DNA of 64,000 nucleotides. Origin: Macropodus opercularis. Taxonomy: Eukaryota; Chordata; Actinopteri; Anabantiformes; Osphronemidae. The stretch's first letter is position 1, and each line of letters starts with the position of its first letter. The position numbers and the translations under genes were made by a program. Where the stretch lies: positions 16,228,001-16,292,000 of the forward strand of contig CM061109.1 in NCBI GenBank assembly GCA_030770545.1, given 5' to 3'. The notes under the pieces are model-generated. The model was not told the DNA's origin. It saw only the letters and a program-made list of their open reading frames with translations, and did not search any database. This document shows positions 39,501 to 48,265 of the stretch, in pieces.

Positions 39501-42500
39501 GGTGCTGCATTGAGCTGTCATTTGTTTTCCTTCAGCAGAATCTAAACGGCCCACTCGGCTCGCTGCAGCCTTGTTAGGGTTTGCGTGTGCAGTGTAGTGG
39601 TGGTAATCTCTGTGTGTAATATCAGCCAGGTTTCCCCACACTGGGCCATATCTATCTGGTTTCCTCTGTCACAGAAATAGGTTTATCTACACCCTCTTTT
39701 CACACTCCCTCTCGGACCCCCCACCCCTTCCTGTGTTTGCGAAGGAGGGGGGCATATTATGCTAAGCCCCCAGCGTTAGTTTTTATGTTGCCATAGCAGC
39801 CTTGCTCCCACAGGGTTGTGACCTCAGATGATTACAGTACAAAGCCTATTGGGTCTTGAAAACCTCTTTGAAGATGAAAAGTCTTTGATGGTTTGTATTT
39901 ATGCAAATCTCTCAGATATGATTTATCCAACTGAGATTGAATGGAGAGATGATTAAAATTGCCCCTATTTTTTGAAATCCTTCAATGGAGGCCCACTCTT
40001 TCTGTTTTGAGAACAAGAGTGGTGAGTGTGAGCATGGGGGTTATTTTGCTCTTCATTTAGAAAATAGCAGTGCTGTACCTGAGGTTATTTATATCTGTCT
40101 TTTTCCTGGTGTGTCAAAGAGGGAGCGAGAAAAAGGAGAGGAAGGGGGACATGGAGTTAGACATTTCTACTCAGCTTTTTTGTACGGCTTTTTTTTTTTT
40201 GAATGGCTTTGAAAGGAAATATCTGACGGAGGAGGCTTTTGTGTGTTTCCAGATGATAGATTTAGGAATTTGGGCTGCCCCACTGGCAGTCCAGGGCTCG
40301 CTGTGAACTGGTCTGTTGGAAAAAATTGGAATGCTTTGGTCTTCAAAGAATTAAACTTGGTTTTATAGCCCTACTTAGGTGAGCTTGCATATTAGCAGGA
40401 GTCGTGCCAAATAAAGGCCTCAGCAAAGTGTCACATCACACTCTGGTTGTTGCTCCAGTCTCCCTGTTCCCTACCATGGAGGGGAGACGCAAAACAGAAT
40501 AATGCAGGAGTAAAACACACTCAAAGACATCCCAAATCTTGTTTCTTCTCCCCTTTTTGTTTTTTCTGTGGTTTGCCTTGTGTATGCATGTGCATGTGTG
40601 CATTTACATGTGTGCACACTCTCTCTTGGGAGCACATGCTGTAGTTGTGCGGAGCCTTTAAAAGAAGGTAGAGCGAAAGGAACTTCAGACGACGGAGGAA
40701 CCCTGGTGATAATGTAAAATATTTCATTTCACTCGCTTTTGTTGCCGCTCTCCTGTGCTCGCTTTCTCTACTATTTGAACCCTCACAGATGTGTCTCTGT
40801 ATAAGGGATGCAGTGGGATCGGTGTAGGTAATAAAGGTGTCAGGATTCGTATCAAAAGTGAGCTTTTGAACAATGAGATTATTTTTTTCCACCTATGTCT
40901 GTCTTGCCACAGAGTGGATTTTGAAAGATGTGTCATATCGTTTACCATTGTTACTGCTACTACAGTTTTTCTTCCACTTTTGAATTCACTTTGACAGAGT
41001 AGCTCAGTATCTCAGTATGAGTTTCCTATTTTTCTCATTCATATAACTAATACTGCATTGATTAAGAACACTAAGGGCGGCAGTGGCACACATTCTACAG
41101 AGGACCAGGAACACGAGTCCGCCAGAACATGGTGTTTCATAAAGAACCGTGCTCGCAACCACAGTATCACACAGGGTTTCAAGCTGATTCTAAGTCCTAA
41201 AGGCTTTTCTTTTTTTGGGGGGGGACAGCAAAGTTAATGGAGAATACTGCACACGCACTAGTACTGAAAGCAGTTCATTCTACTTGCTTGGATGTTTCTT
41301 GCTTTCTGGTGGGTATTGTTAATGAGTTGTGTGTAAAGATTGTCCCTGTGTGTTTAGTTTGTTGACAGGTTTCACCACAACTTGAAAGGACGGGCGCTGA
41401 CAGAATGCATTCGCCTAGTCACCTTTGTGGAAACTGCCATGGGCCTGCTCAATTTTAAGGTAAATTACAAACAACCCCCCCCCCCTCCAAAAAAAACTGC
41501 CTGCGTAAGACATTTAGCGGTTTCTCAATTGTTCACTTTAGATTAAAGACTGTGCCAGTGAGTGGAGCACTCCACGTGTCCAAAATGAAAAGAATTCAAA
41601 GCTATCGGACAGACTCTCAAAACGAGCCCTTTTTTCTGTTCTTTTTGTCTGTGTCTCACTCCATCCCTTTCCAGACACGCTGACATTTTTTAATTAGAAC
41701 TGTTTTAATATTATGATAGTGGAAAAGTTCTTAATGATATTTTGGCAAGCATCAAAGCCATTCCTGTTAAAGTGCAGCACGACCTTCAGCTACACGGGGA
41801 AAAGGGCATGGTTTCGTGCATTTGGGGAGAAACAAGCTGTCCTTCCCTCTTTTGATTTGTGGCTCAGTTCAGTCTAATTCTGCGACTGTGTTTGTGGTTA
41901 TGAGTGTGTGTGCGTGTGTGTGTTCTGATAGCAGGGGGTGTCTCTGTGTGCTTTCTTGAGAACGCGCTGTATCTTTGCCCAGACTGAACCCCAGGTTACA
42001 AGCATAAAAAAATCACTGTGGCACAGCTAGTGGTGAAATTAATTTGGAGGCCAACAAAAGCAGGAGACATGTTCTTATTGTTTAACACTCTTGACCACAG
42101 ACGATCATAATTGCTTTTGTTTTTAATTTAGCTGACATCATTCAGTAGTAACTGGCCAGTTGTCCCTTCCAAACAATAGGACCTTTTACTGATTGACATT
42201 TTTCAGCTGCAGTATTAATGTGGCGCCTGTTTTTCTATTCATTAACAAAATTTTCGGCAAAAACATTTTGAATTGCACATCTCCTGTTAGCGAGCTTTCT
42301 TGCATCAGCCAAGTTTAAAGGGCTTCCTCTCCACTTCCTTCCACCCGCAGTATTTAGAAGGTATTTTAATAAAGTGGGCTTATAACTGAATATACTGAGC
42401 AATATTAAGACATAATATACATGATGTCCAACATTTATTTCTCTCACTGCACATGTGAGGCTGCACCTCAGCCCATATTATGTTAATATAGTATATACTC

Positions 42501-45022
42501 TGTCCAGGCAGTGTGTGAGGAAATCCGTCGACTGGCACCCAAGGTTGGTCTTCACCATGATGGCGTGGTGTTTGGCTCTGACGACTTCTGTGCAAGCATA
42601 GGTAATTATTCCGCCTTCTGTCTCATCTGTAAGTACTGCAGTAATTCATAATAATGCATTATAATTGCTGATAATAATGGATGTTGTATATGATTGTGGT
42701 GAGTAACGAGGGAGGCTTTGTTCCTGTGTCTAGTTTTATGAACTGCTCAGTTCAACACACGGATCAATTCTTAAGAGACAACCAACAGCTAACGAAACTG
42801 ACTAAACAGCTGATCCAGTCCTTTCTTGATATGTGATGGATTTATGGTTTGTCCTATTTGAACAACTACTCTTATCACCTACCATACAGTCCGTCAGTGC
42901 AGTTAGTGATTCATCCATTTATTGTTTTATTGAAGCTTGTGTGTCTTCCTCATCCAGGCTGACATGACCTTCGATAAATTCGCTTTGTGGTCCCTCACAC
43001 TTTTTCTTTAGGTGCCACGAGGACTAAAGATGCCAGGGAACTTCTGTATGCAAGGCAGAAAGTAGTCGTGACCACCAAAGCTTTTGGGCTGCAGGCCATT
43101 GACCTGGTCTACATTGACTACAAAGACGTGGAGGGGCTGAGGCAGCAGGCCAGAGAGGGTGCTCTCATGGGCTTCACAGGTAAAGTTCCAACTGTCTCAT
43201 CTCAAATCTGCCCCGTTACAATAAACAACGTCCCTTCAAGTCCGGCCACATCTCAGCATACCTGCCTCATATAGCTCTTATTTGTGCGGCGACCTCACAG
43301 TGTTCTCATTTATCTTTTTCTGTATGTCGCACATTCGTCGCTCATCCATGTGGCACAGTAATAGACGTCCCTTGTCTTCTGTTGCGGCAGCGTTCAGTCA
43401 ATCTAACGTTTTCATTCCTCCTCCCTCGCTTAGTCGGTCGTACTCCTGCCTCATTCCAAATGAGAATAGGAAATGAGTTGGTTGATAAATTTTAAATGTT
43501 GCTCGAAAAAACTGTGGGCGGATGCAGAACATCTCATGGCTTTTCATTTGATATTTATACACGTGGACTGTTCATTGTAATGTAACTCACCAAAATGTGA
43601 TCGTTGTGTGCGTTTCTTTTTTAAATCAGGCAGTTTTTTTACACTTCAGATGCAGCTGAAGTGAAAAGCAGCGTAGTAGTCCTTAAATGCTTATTTCTGT
43701 TGTTGCGCGTGCACGTATGCTTACAAGGCGTTATTAGGAAAGTGCAGTAGCGCCTACTTTACCCGTGCTCTGTGTGTGTCTGTAGCCAGGCAACACTGGC
43801 CATAGTGAGTGTGTCCCACAGACGCATGTTACCAGCCACAGAAGGCAGGACCTGTTCCAGGGCTGATAGTTGAGTTTTTCCATCAGTGCAGCAAATATAT
43901 TTTCATCCCTTCAAACCTTTAATTTCTCTGTGGTCTAGAGCCACGTAGACAAACGCGTCCTAATATTTACTACTAGGTTTATTTTTTTCTTTACTTCTTA
44001 CTATGATATAGGAGCGAAAATGAAGCGCGGAGGTCTGAGCACACGCTCCGCGTTGTTCTGAGCTTGACCTACAACCAATCATCTTGAGGGTAAACTTCGT
44101 TTGTCTCATGCAGAAACTGATTTTACAGGTGACCTTTATTTGCCGCCTGTTTTTCCTCAGCCAGCAGTTGTATGCGTTGATTCAGAATTGCTCAGAGTGT
44201 CTGCTCTGCCACAGCGCATTCAATAAATAGTTTGAGCTCCTTGAATGTGAGCAAATGTGTGCACCTATTTTACATATAATGTATTAGCTTTACACTCGTT
44301 TCAGTCTGGTTGAAGCACAACGTGTTGCTTACAGGTGGCAAAAGTTGTTGAAGATGATCAGAAGCAGCTGGTTGATGAAACAAATGATCAAATTTCAGAC
44401 GGAAAGCTCTGGATTAGTGGCTTACAAGCCGTGGGCGCTCTGTACAGTGTAATCCAAGTAGCTATTACTGGTCCGCGTGTGCTTAAGCAATAATACAGTG
44501 CAGCCAAAAGCTTCTATCTGTGCAGTAATTGACCTTGGCACTACCTAAGCCGCATACAGCAGCCATTAGCGCCGAGTACAGAACACAAACACTCAGTGCT
44601 TCTCCCTGGTAAACAGGACCTTGTGGTGGCAAAATCCGGCACAACCTTCACATCAGATCTGTTGAATGTAATTAAATTAGGGGATTTAATAGTTCAGCAG
44701 CTTTACTTCATAAACTCCTTGTTCCACAACTTCACGCTTCTTCTAATTCTGCCAGCGAATGTTTTGCCTCCCAGAAATGTAAAACGGTTCCACAAAATTC
44801 TCAGCTTTCAGGGAGCACATTTCACTTCTATCCCTGGGACCCTGTCCATCATTCGCCCCAGAGCACTTTGCTAAATAGCAATCCTCCAATGAGATGCCAG
44901 CACCACATGGCAGTCCAGGATTGGTTGGAGGGCATGAATGATGCATTTTAAGAGGACCAATGGGTTGTAACTGAGGGCACCTGAGTCACTCTGTTTCTTC
45001 ACTCTGTCATTCTCGTGTTGTC

Positions 45023-45059
<37 letters not shown>

Positions 45060-47545
45060 GTATTTAATCCTACCAGTGTGGAAACAAGCTCTTGTCTTTA
45101 GCCGTGAAGTAAAATGGATGGAACAACCTGGTAGAATGTGACTATGCAGACAGGTTGTAGCACTGAAGCCAACAGAAAGGAGACAACCAAAATACACTCG
45201 TTGTTTAAATAATGCAGAGAACATGACAAAACAGGCAAACACACAAAAACGCACACCTACAGAAGCCTGCTCCCACACACACACACACTTTTCCAGCTCA
45301 GCCCTGGGGAAATGACAGGTTCAGCAGAAAATGTGCAGCTACTCTGCTTTACACAAACATCAAACAAAGTGACTTACTTCTCTTTTGTGAAAGCTTTCTT
45401 TACAGAAATTCCATTTCAATCAATTCTTATATATTCTAGTTTATGATTTGTGTTGCCATTAAATTCTTACTTTAGTTTTTTTTTTTTTTTTTTTCTGAGG
45501 TTAACTGAGGTGATCGATGGAGAGACCGAGGTTCCTCCTCCCCTTCTTTCCTCTTCTCCTAATAGTCTCCTGGTTAATTTTTTTTTTTTTTTTTTTTGCG
45601 TGTGCCGCCGCCTGCTCAGCCATCTTGAAGGATTTGTTGTCTGCGGCAGAGCTAAGCCCTAAAGTGTCGAGTTCCTGCTGGCTGCCACTGAGCCATCGTT
45701 CTCGCAACACTTTTCAACAATGGCTACAAGTTCGATCTGCAAATGTACACAGGATTATGTCTGTGGCGTTCGCCCACATTAAACTACCAACGGTAGGGTG
45801 GCGAGCTCCTCCAGGTTAGGCTTCTGTTTCAGTTTGATATCCAGTTCACCTTTTGAAATATATATACATATATGTGTGTGTGTCAGATTACATTCTGCCA
45901 AGCTTACGATGGCTGTTCTTTCATGATTTCTGTTCTAGTGGACTTCTGTCACATTTCACAGTCTAACTAAGCTCAACAGTGCTGCTGCAAACAGATGAGA
46001 CGCTTGGTATCCTTCATGATTCACATCATCCTCTGCTGCAGTGTTGGCCCTCTGACTCATTTCGGTGGCATTGAGCATATTGACACATAAGCACGCAGAC
46101 AATTTAGTCCTCCGCACTCGCAGTTCTTCTGTCTGGTTCCTCTATGTGCTGTTCTCATCTCAGTGGATCGGTTCCGGCAGTGGTCCCTCCAAATTCTCCA
46201 GCTTTCGTAAAAGCAGTATTTTTGAATTATAAACCGGAGGTGAATGAAACAAACACATTTGCCATTAGATCAATGACAACAGGTGTGATTTAATACAAAT
46301 AATTGTAGTTAAGCTGGGTGTGAGCCACAGAAAGCCTGTCGTTCATCATTTGCACATGTCATTACTCTGTGCAGGTAAACAGGTGATCCACCCAGGGCAG
46401 ATTCAGCCTGTGCAGGAAGAGTTCTCTCCCAGTCCGGAGAGGGTCCAGTGGGCCAGAGAGCTGATTTCTGCTTTTGACCAACATCAAAAGGAGGGAAAGG
46501 TAACGTTACACACGTGATTCTGGAGCCATTTCAGTCCCTCTTGTGTAAAACAAAGGTGAAATATGTATGTATAGCATTTTTATACGAAAATGGCTTATAT
46601 ATTGTCTGTTTTATAAAATGTATTAATTTTTAAAAATGTGTATGTATATGTGCAAACATTGCTGTTGCAATTTATATTTAGTTTCAAGCTGTAGTGGGTA
46701 TTTGTGGAGTACTTCTAATAGTTTTCAGTAGAATTTACTTCTTTAAATGTTCTGTGTGTTGTTGTGGTGATGGGGGGGGGGTCTTTCTTTTTTTATGCGC
46801 GTCTTCTCACACATGCGTCTGCAGTTCCAGAGAATACAAATTGTACAACGCTGGGTGTCTCTGAGAGACGACATAGGAGATGGGGGAGTTGGGGAGGAGG
46901 GAACAATTAAGTGTACAATATTATTGTTCCTAATTTAGTGCATGGTTGGATCCTGTGTGTTGGGCTCTGTGGGCTATCTGCTGAGGTAATACACAATCTG
47001 CCCACACCTCTCTCAATGCCAGGGCTGCTCCCACTAAGCATCGCCCGAGGGATTCATATCCTACTCATCCCTCTGCTGGGCTGTGTGTGTGTATTTATCT
47101 TTCTGTGTTTAATGGTTTGAACATTAAATGGGGTCAGTCTTTTTTTTTTTTGTCTTGCAACATGAGGTCCTTGCGTTTCCTCATTCACACCCCAGCCATT
47201 TATTATTTTGAGGTTTCTGGAAGTCCTAAAAACCAATAAATAACAGTAATGATTTTATTCCTGGAGAATTTTCTTAACTAGCCTTAACCACAGATTAAGA
47301 ACACTGATCCTTTCTCCATTTGCATTGTGCTCCATATACAACATATGCCCTGAACTCCTTCCTACTTCATTAGAAAAACGTTCAAAGTGCATTTACTGCC
47401 CTGTTGTAATGCTTCCTTCTGTTCTCACCTCTCTTACAAACCTGTTCAGGGTGCTTTCACCTTCCGTGGCAGCATGATTGACATGCCCTCGCTGAAGCAG
47501 GCACAGAACATCATAACGCTCTCCACCGTGGTGCCAGAGAAATAA
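6457..47545 (+). CDS. clybl: Citramalyl-CoA lyase, mitochondrial (citrate lyase beta-like), 8 coding exons
   Basis: Coding exons: 6457-6500, 28214-28427, 36896-37084, 41358-41459, 42508-42601, 43012-43179, 46375-46499, 47450-47545. They sum to 1032 nt, giving 343 aa plus stop (human CLYBL has 340), and every junction is GT-AG and in phase. The protein belongs to the HpcH/HpaI aldolase (CitE-like) family. The human enzyme cleaves citramalyl-CoA to pyruvate and acetyl-CoA in itaconate breakdown in the mitochondrial matrix, which protects the vitamin B12-dependent mutase; it also has weak malate synthase activity. Visible landmarks: basic N-terminal presequence (R7, K10, R11), YVPRRAVLYCPGDDE at 45-59, DCEDGV at 76-81, the metal-ligand Glu in FVETAMG (E174), the second acidic site in FGSDDF (D209), and D323, equivalent to human catalytic Asp320. 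R262, equivalent to the human residue hit by the common R259 stop allele, is intact. The identification is secure; only the first exon rests on splice phase and promoter context rather than residue match. Confidence 0.95.
8285..8520. promoter_or_regulatory. Candidate conserved non-coding element, clybl intron 1
   Basis: The ten-base word TCAATTAAGA occurs twice, at 8316-8325 and 8439-8448, and TTATAA-containing words occur near 8343 and 8400. The block is unique sequence with homeodomain-type ATTA cores. The call is by appearance only; conservation was not tested. Confidence 0.3.
9278..9299. repeat. Poly(T) tract
   Basis: A 22-base T run in clybl intron 1. No flanking target-site duplication was recognised, so there is no clear link to a retroposon. 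Confidence 0.85.
10083..10104. repeat. Poly(T) tract
   Basis: A 22-base T run in clybl intron 1, only about 800 bp from another of the same length. No element body was recognised beside it. Confidence 0.85.
10367..10398. repeat. (GT)8 followed by a 16-base G run
   Basis: Eight GT units run directly into sixteen consecutive G bases at 10383-10398. Alternating GT can adopt Z-DNA and an unbroken G run can form G-quadruplex or triplex structures. Length is likely variable between individuals and prone to assembly error. Confidence 0.85.
10768..10781 (+). promoter_or_regulatory. Candidate CTCF / ZIC binding site
   Basis: The sequence GGCACAGCAGGGGGC contains GGCACAGCAGG, which fits the published ZIC-family motif (CCTGCTGTG on the other strand). 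It also contains CAGCAGGGGGC, which fits the core of the CTCF consensus with one mismatch at its left end. The two motifs are similar, so which factor, if any, binds cannot be told from sequence. Confidence 0.35.
13617..13640. repeat. (TTTA)n microsatellite
   Basis: Five to six TTTA units ending in a short T run, in clybl intron 1. Simple repeat only. Confidence 0.8.
14189..14208. repeat. (AC)10 microsatellite
   Basis: Ten uninterrupted AC units in clybl intron 1. The VCVCVC open frame on the opposite strand is an artefact of the repeat. Confidence 0.9.
14665..14835. promoter_or_regulatory. Candidate conserved non-coding element, clybl intron 1
   Basis: The block is rich in homeodomain cores: GTAATTAAT near 14678, ATAATTAT near 14760 and AGTAATTATT near 14798. 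A GATCAAAC word near 14719 resembles the TCF/LEF core. The sequence is non-repetitive and lacks coding potential. The call rests on composition and motif density. Confidence 0.3.
15525..15690. promoter_or_regulatory. Candidate conserved non-coding element, clybl intron 1
   Basis: Unique sequence carries TTTTGATTATGCA (homeodomain-like) near 15564, AAAATTAATTCA near 15617 and GCATTAAAAA near 15658. There is no sustained open frame. Conservation is untested. Confidence 0.25.
16091..16119. repeat. Poly(C) run followed by T-rich tract
   Basis: Sixteen C bases at 16091-16106 are followed by a T-rich stretch. The opposite strand reads as a 16-base G run, a possible quadruplex or triplex former. 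It is low-complexity sequence in clybl intron 1. Confidence 0.85.
16258..16271 (-). promoter_or_regulatory. Candidate CTCF site, clybl intron 1
   Basis: On the minus strand the sequence CCAACAGGGGGCAG matches the CTCF core consensus CCASYAGRKGGCRS except for A at position 4. Binding is unproven. Confidence 0.35.
19130..19450. promoter_or_regulatory. Candidate conserved non-coding element, clybl intron 1
   Basis: A 320-bp AT-rich non-repetitive block carries an exact TGATTGAT (PBX/HOX-type) word at 19207-19214 and a series of AATAAAT/TTTATT words around 19308-19410. Fish and mammalian regulatory elements near developmental genes often look like this, but plain AT-rich intron sequence can too. 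Confidence 0.3.
19767..19782. repeat. Poly(T) tract
   Basis: A 16-base T run in clybl intron 1; simple sequence. Confidence 0.8.
20040..20200. promoter_or_regulatory. Candidate conserved non-coding element, clybl intron 1
   Basis: Non-repetitive block with GCTTTTAATGAC near 20072, AGTAATTAACTTGC near 20110 and a directly repeated CTTGCAGCA word near 20119-20136. No coding frame. Low-certainty call by appearance. Confidence 0.25.
20975..21350. promoter_or_regulatory. Candidate conserved non-coding element, clybl intron 1
   Basis: A 375-bp unique block contains GACAATTAACTATACAATGATCAC near 20987, a repeated AGATAAG word with flanking GCACGT near 21049-21105, and GATAATGATTACACGTCAT near 21248. 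ATTA cores and CACGT (E-box-like) words recur. No frame is coding. This is one of the larger motif-dense blocks of the intron. Confidence 0.35.
22365..22450. promoter_or_regulatory. Candidate homeodomain/OTX-type regulatory block
   Basis: Within about 35 bp the sequence runs CTAATCAATTACC, ATCGAT and CATTAATCAG: three TAATC or ATTA words close together. TAATC is the core of OTX-type sites, and OTX factors act in the midbrain where zic2a and zic5 are expressed. The link is inferred. Confidence 0.3.
22611..22629. repeat. Poly(A) tract
   Basis: A 19-base A run followed by an A/G-rich tail in clybl intron 1. No retroposed body was recognised upstream of it. Confidence 0.85.
27343..27356. repeat. 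Poly(T) tract
   Basis: A 14-base T run near the 3' end of clybl intron 1. Confidence 0.75.
27659..27674. repeat. Poly(T) tract
   Basis: A 16-base T run about 550 bp before clybl exon 2. Confidence 0.8.
28214..28427 (+). CDS. clybl: clybl coding exon 2
   Basis: Encodes residues 15 (split) to 86 between a TTGACAG acceptor and a GTACAA donor, ending on a codon boundary. It carries the end of the presequence, a run of five histidines (33-37), then the conserved family start YVPRRAVLYCPGDDERKLRKLASLDVDCAVLDCEDGVALSKK (split by motif: YVPRRAVLYCPG, then DVDCAVLDCEDGVA). This matches human CLYBL closely from Tyr45 onward. Confidence 0.95.
31041..31076. repeat. (TC)n-rich tract
   Basis: Seven TC units at 31041-31054 followed by further TC-rich sequence in clybl intron 2; a pyrimidine tract inside a C/T-rich 250-bp stretch. 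Confidence 0.75.
31382..31405. repeat. (AC)12 microsatellite
   Basis: Twelve AC units in clybl intron 2; simple repeat. Confidence 0.9.
33674..33716. repeat. Two tandem short hairpins sharing AGCTTATAGCT
   Basis: The word AGCTTATAGCT occurs at 33680-33690 and again at 33703-33713. Each copy sits in a perfect inverted repeat with a TAT loop: 10-bp arms TTTTTTAGCT/AGCTAAAAAA at 33674-33696, and 7-bp arms AAAAGCT/AGCTTTT at 33700-33716. The arms are A/T-rich, so this may be a local duplication. Confidence 0.75.
36896..37084 (+). CDS. clybl: clybl coding exon 3
   Basis: Encodes residues 87-149, whole codons, between a TTAAAG acceptor and a GTGAGG donor. It includes the near-invariant stretch TEKCVRVNSVSSGLAEADL (105-123) and the LPKVED strand (138-143) of the aldolase barrel. 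The acceptor lies just before GCAGAG; choosing the nearby GGCAG instead would break the frame. Confidence 0.95.
38734..38748. repeat. Poly(T) tract
   Basis: A 15-base T run in clybl intron 3. Confidence 0.8.
39740..39985. promoter_or_regulatory. Candidate enhancer with TCF/LEF and octamer words, clybl intron 3
   Basis: Two TCF/LEF consensus words, CTTTGAA at 39866-39872 and CTTTGAT at 39883-39889, stand 10 bp apart and 11 bp before an exact POU octamer ATGCAAAT at 39901-39908. Downstream come GATTTATCC and GATGATTAAAA. All lie in 245 bp of unique, non-coding sequence. Published work in zebrafish places zic2a-zic5 downstream of canonical Wnt signalling, so a Wnt-responsive element near zic5 is plausible. 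The role and target are inferred. Confidence 0.4.
41358..41459 (+). CDS. clybl: clybl coding exon 4
   Basis: Encodes residues 150-183, whole codons, between GTTTAG and GTAAAT. It contains TFVETAMGLLNFK (171-183), where E174 is expected to bind the catalytic magnesium. A second AG (GACAG) lies ten bases into the exon, but its use would shift the frame. Confidence 0.95.
41460..42507 (+). other. clybl: clybl intron 4 (1.0 kb)
   Basis: GTAAAT donor, GTCCAG acceptor. It contains a short C run near 41476 and short GT-rich sequence near 41906; nothing else is recognised. Confidence 0.8.
42508..42601 (+). CDS. clybl: clybl coding exon 5
   Basis: Encodes residues 184-214 plus the first base of Gly215, between GTCCAG and GTAATT. 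It holds FGSDDFCASIG, the family's second acidic metal-site motif (D209). Human has FGGEDF here, so both acidic positions are kept. Confidence 0.95.
42602..43011 (+). other. clybl: clybl intron 5 (0.4 kb)
   Basis: The shortest intron of the gene, with GTAATT donor and CTTTAG acceptor. Nothing notable is seen in it. Confidence 0.85.
43012..43179 (+). CDS. clybl: clybl coding exon 6
   Basis: Encodes residues 215 (completed) to 270 plus one base of Gly271. Conserved stretches are LLYARQKVVV, KAFGLQAIDLVYID and REGALMGFTG. R262, counterpart of human Arg259 (site of a common human stop allele), is coded by AGA and intact. Confidence 0.95.
45025..45056. repeat. (AC)16 microsatellite
   Basis: Sixteen AC units, the longest dinucleotide repeat of the window, in clybl intron 6. 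It creates a spurious CVCVCV frame on the minus strand. Confidence 0.95.
45476..45494. repeat. Poly(T) tract
   Basis: A 19-base T run in clybl intron 6. Confidence 0.85.
45578..45597. repeat. Poly(T) tract
   Basis: A 20-base T run about 85 bp from another of similar length. The interval has no recognised element body. Confidence 0.85.
46375..46499 (+). CDS. clybl: clybl coding exon 7
   Basis: Encodes the rest of Gly271 to Lys312, between TGTGCAG and GTAACG, ending on a codon boundary. It contains GKQVIHPGQIQPVQEEFSPSPE, the strongly conserved HPxQ segment of the family. Confidence 0.95.
46500..47449 (+). other. clybl: clybl intron 7 (0.95 kb)
   Basis: GTAACG donor, TGTTCAG acceptor. It holds a short G run near 46772 and otherwise AT-rich unique sequence. 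Confidence 0.8.
47450..47545 (+). CDS. clybl: clybl coding exon 8 (C-terminus and stop)
   Basis: Encodes residues 313-343 and a TAA stop at 47543-47545. GAFTFRGSMIDMPSLKQAQ carries D323, counterpart of human Asp320, which is needed for catalysis in the human enzyme. The C-terminal tail STVVPEK differs from the human tail, as is usual. Confidence 0.95.
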   Translation, partial: GAFTFRGSMIDMPSLKQAQNIITLSTVVPEK

Positions 47546-48265
47546 GACAGATCCGAAGAAGAAACGAGAGGAACCACATGATTAAACTCTGACAGGAGAT
47601 GTGACAGCAACTGAAAGTGTAGCAGGTCCTATGGCAAAGGACAAACAAACTCTTGGTTTTGTTGTATGATCTTAGTGGACTGTGAAATACTTTTTATTTT
47701 AAATTAATTATTTAATAATTGTTGTTATTTTCTTTAATTGTTCTGATGCCCAGATACAAACTCTGCACATGCTGGTTAGCAACAACAAGCTTTTGGATTG
47801 TTACCCTCTGTTGGCACGCTCTGTCGTGCCATGTGTGCCCGTACCTCCCATCTCTCCTTGGTCATGATGAATGCTCTTCCATCTCCACAGTCCAGGCTGC
47901 TGGGTGAAAGGGTAAACAAACACGAGTCACTGTTGTGGATCTATTCACTGGGCCCCCATGTTCCAGTCAGGCCTCAGCCCCCTGCCCAGGGCCAGACTCA
48001 CAAACAGCAAAGCACAGATGGAAATTCATACAGTAACACTTCCGGCTCTTCAGGTCTTTCTCCATAGTAAAGACACGCAGCCCGCTCAGCTTTAACCCTG
48101 TTGAAGGTATGTGGCATCGAACCTCAGCCTGTACTAATGCACTGCAGACGTCTTCTGTACCTGACGTTTTAACTTGTTTTGCGTTTATTTTAGCCTGTGA
48201 AGTCCCAGAAATTAGTTCCATAAAGTTTCTTGTGCTGTCACAAATAAAAGTACAATGAGATTCTG
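47546..48265 (+). other. clybl: clybl 3' UTR (predicted)
   Basis: The predicted untranslated region runs from the stop codon to just past the first canonical AATAAA at 48243-48248, giving a tail of about 0.7 kb. Its true end needs transcript evidence. Confidence 0.55.
48243..48248 (+). terminator. clybl: Poly(A) signal, clybl
   Basis: The canonical hexamer AATAAA lies about 700 nt after the stop codon, with a T/G-containing stretch shortly after. I noticed no earlier AATAAA on this strand after the stop codon. Confidence 0.6.

Larger units (their letters stand above)
37085..41357 (+). other. clybl: clybl intron 3 (4.3 kb)
   Basis: GTGAGG donor and GTTTAG acceptor. No exon is recognised. It holds a T15 run at 38734-38748 and the strongest single regulatory candidate of the introns at 39740-39985. 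Confidence 0.75.
43180..46374 (+). other. clybl: clybl intron 6 (3.2 kb)
   Basis: GTAAAG donor and TGTGCAG acceptor. It holds the (AC)16 repeat and two poly(T) tracts listed separately. The block near 44870-44960 has two inverted CCAAT-like words, but no other sign of function. Confidence 0.75.

Noticed and set aside
44871..45284. 137-codon minus-strand frame
   Set aside because: Its openness comes from the (AC)16 repeat, read as CVCVCV, and it lies in clybl intron 6.
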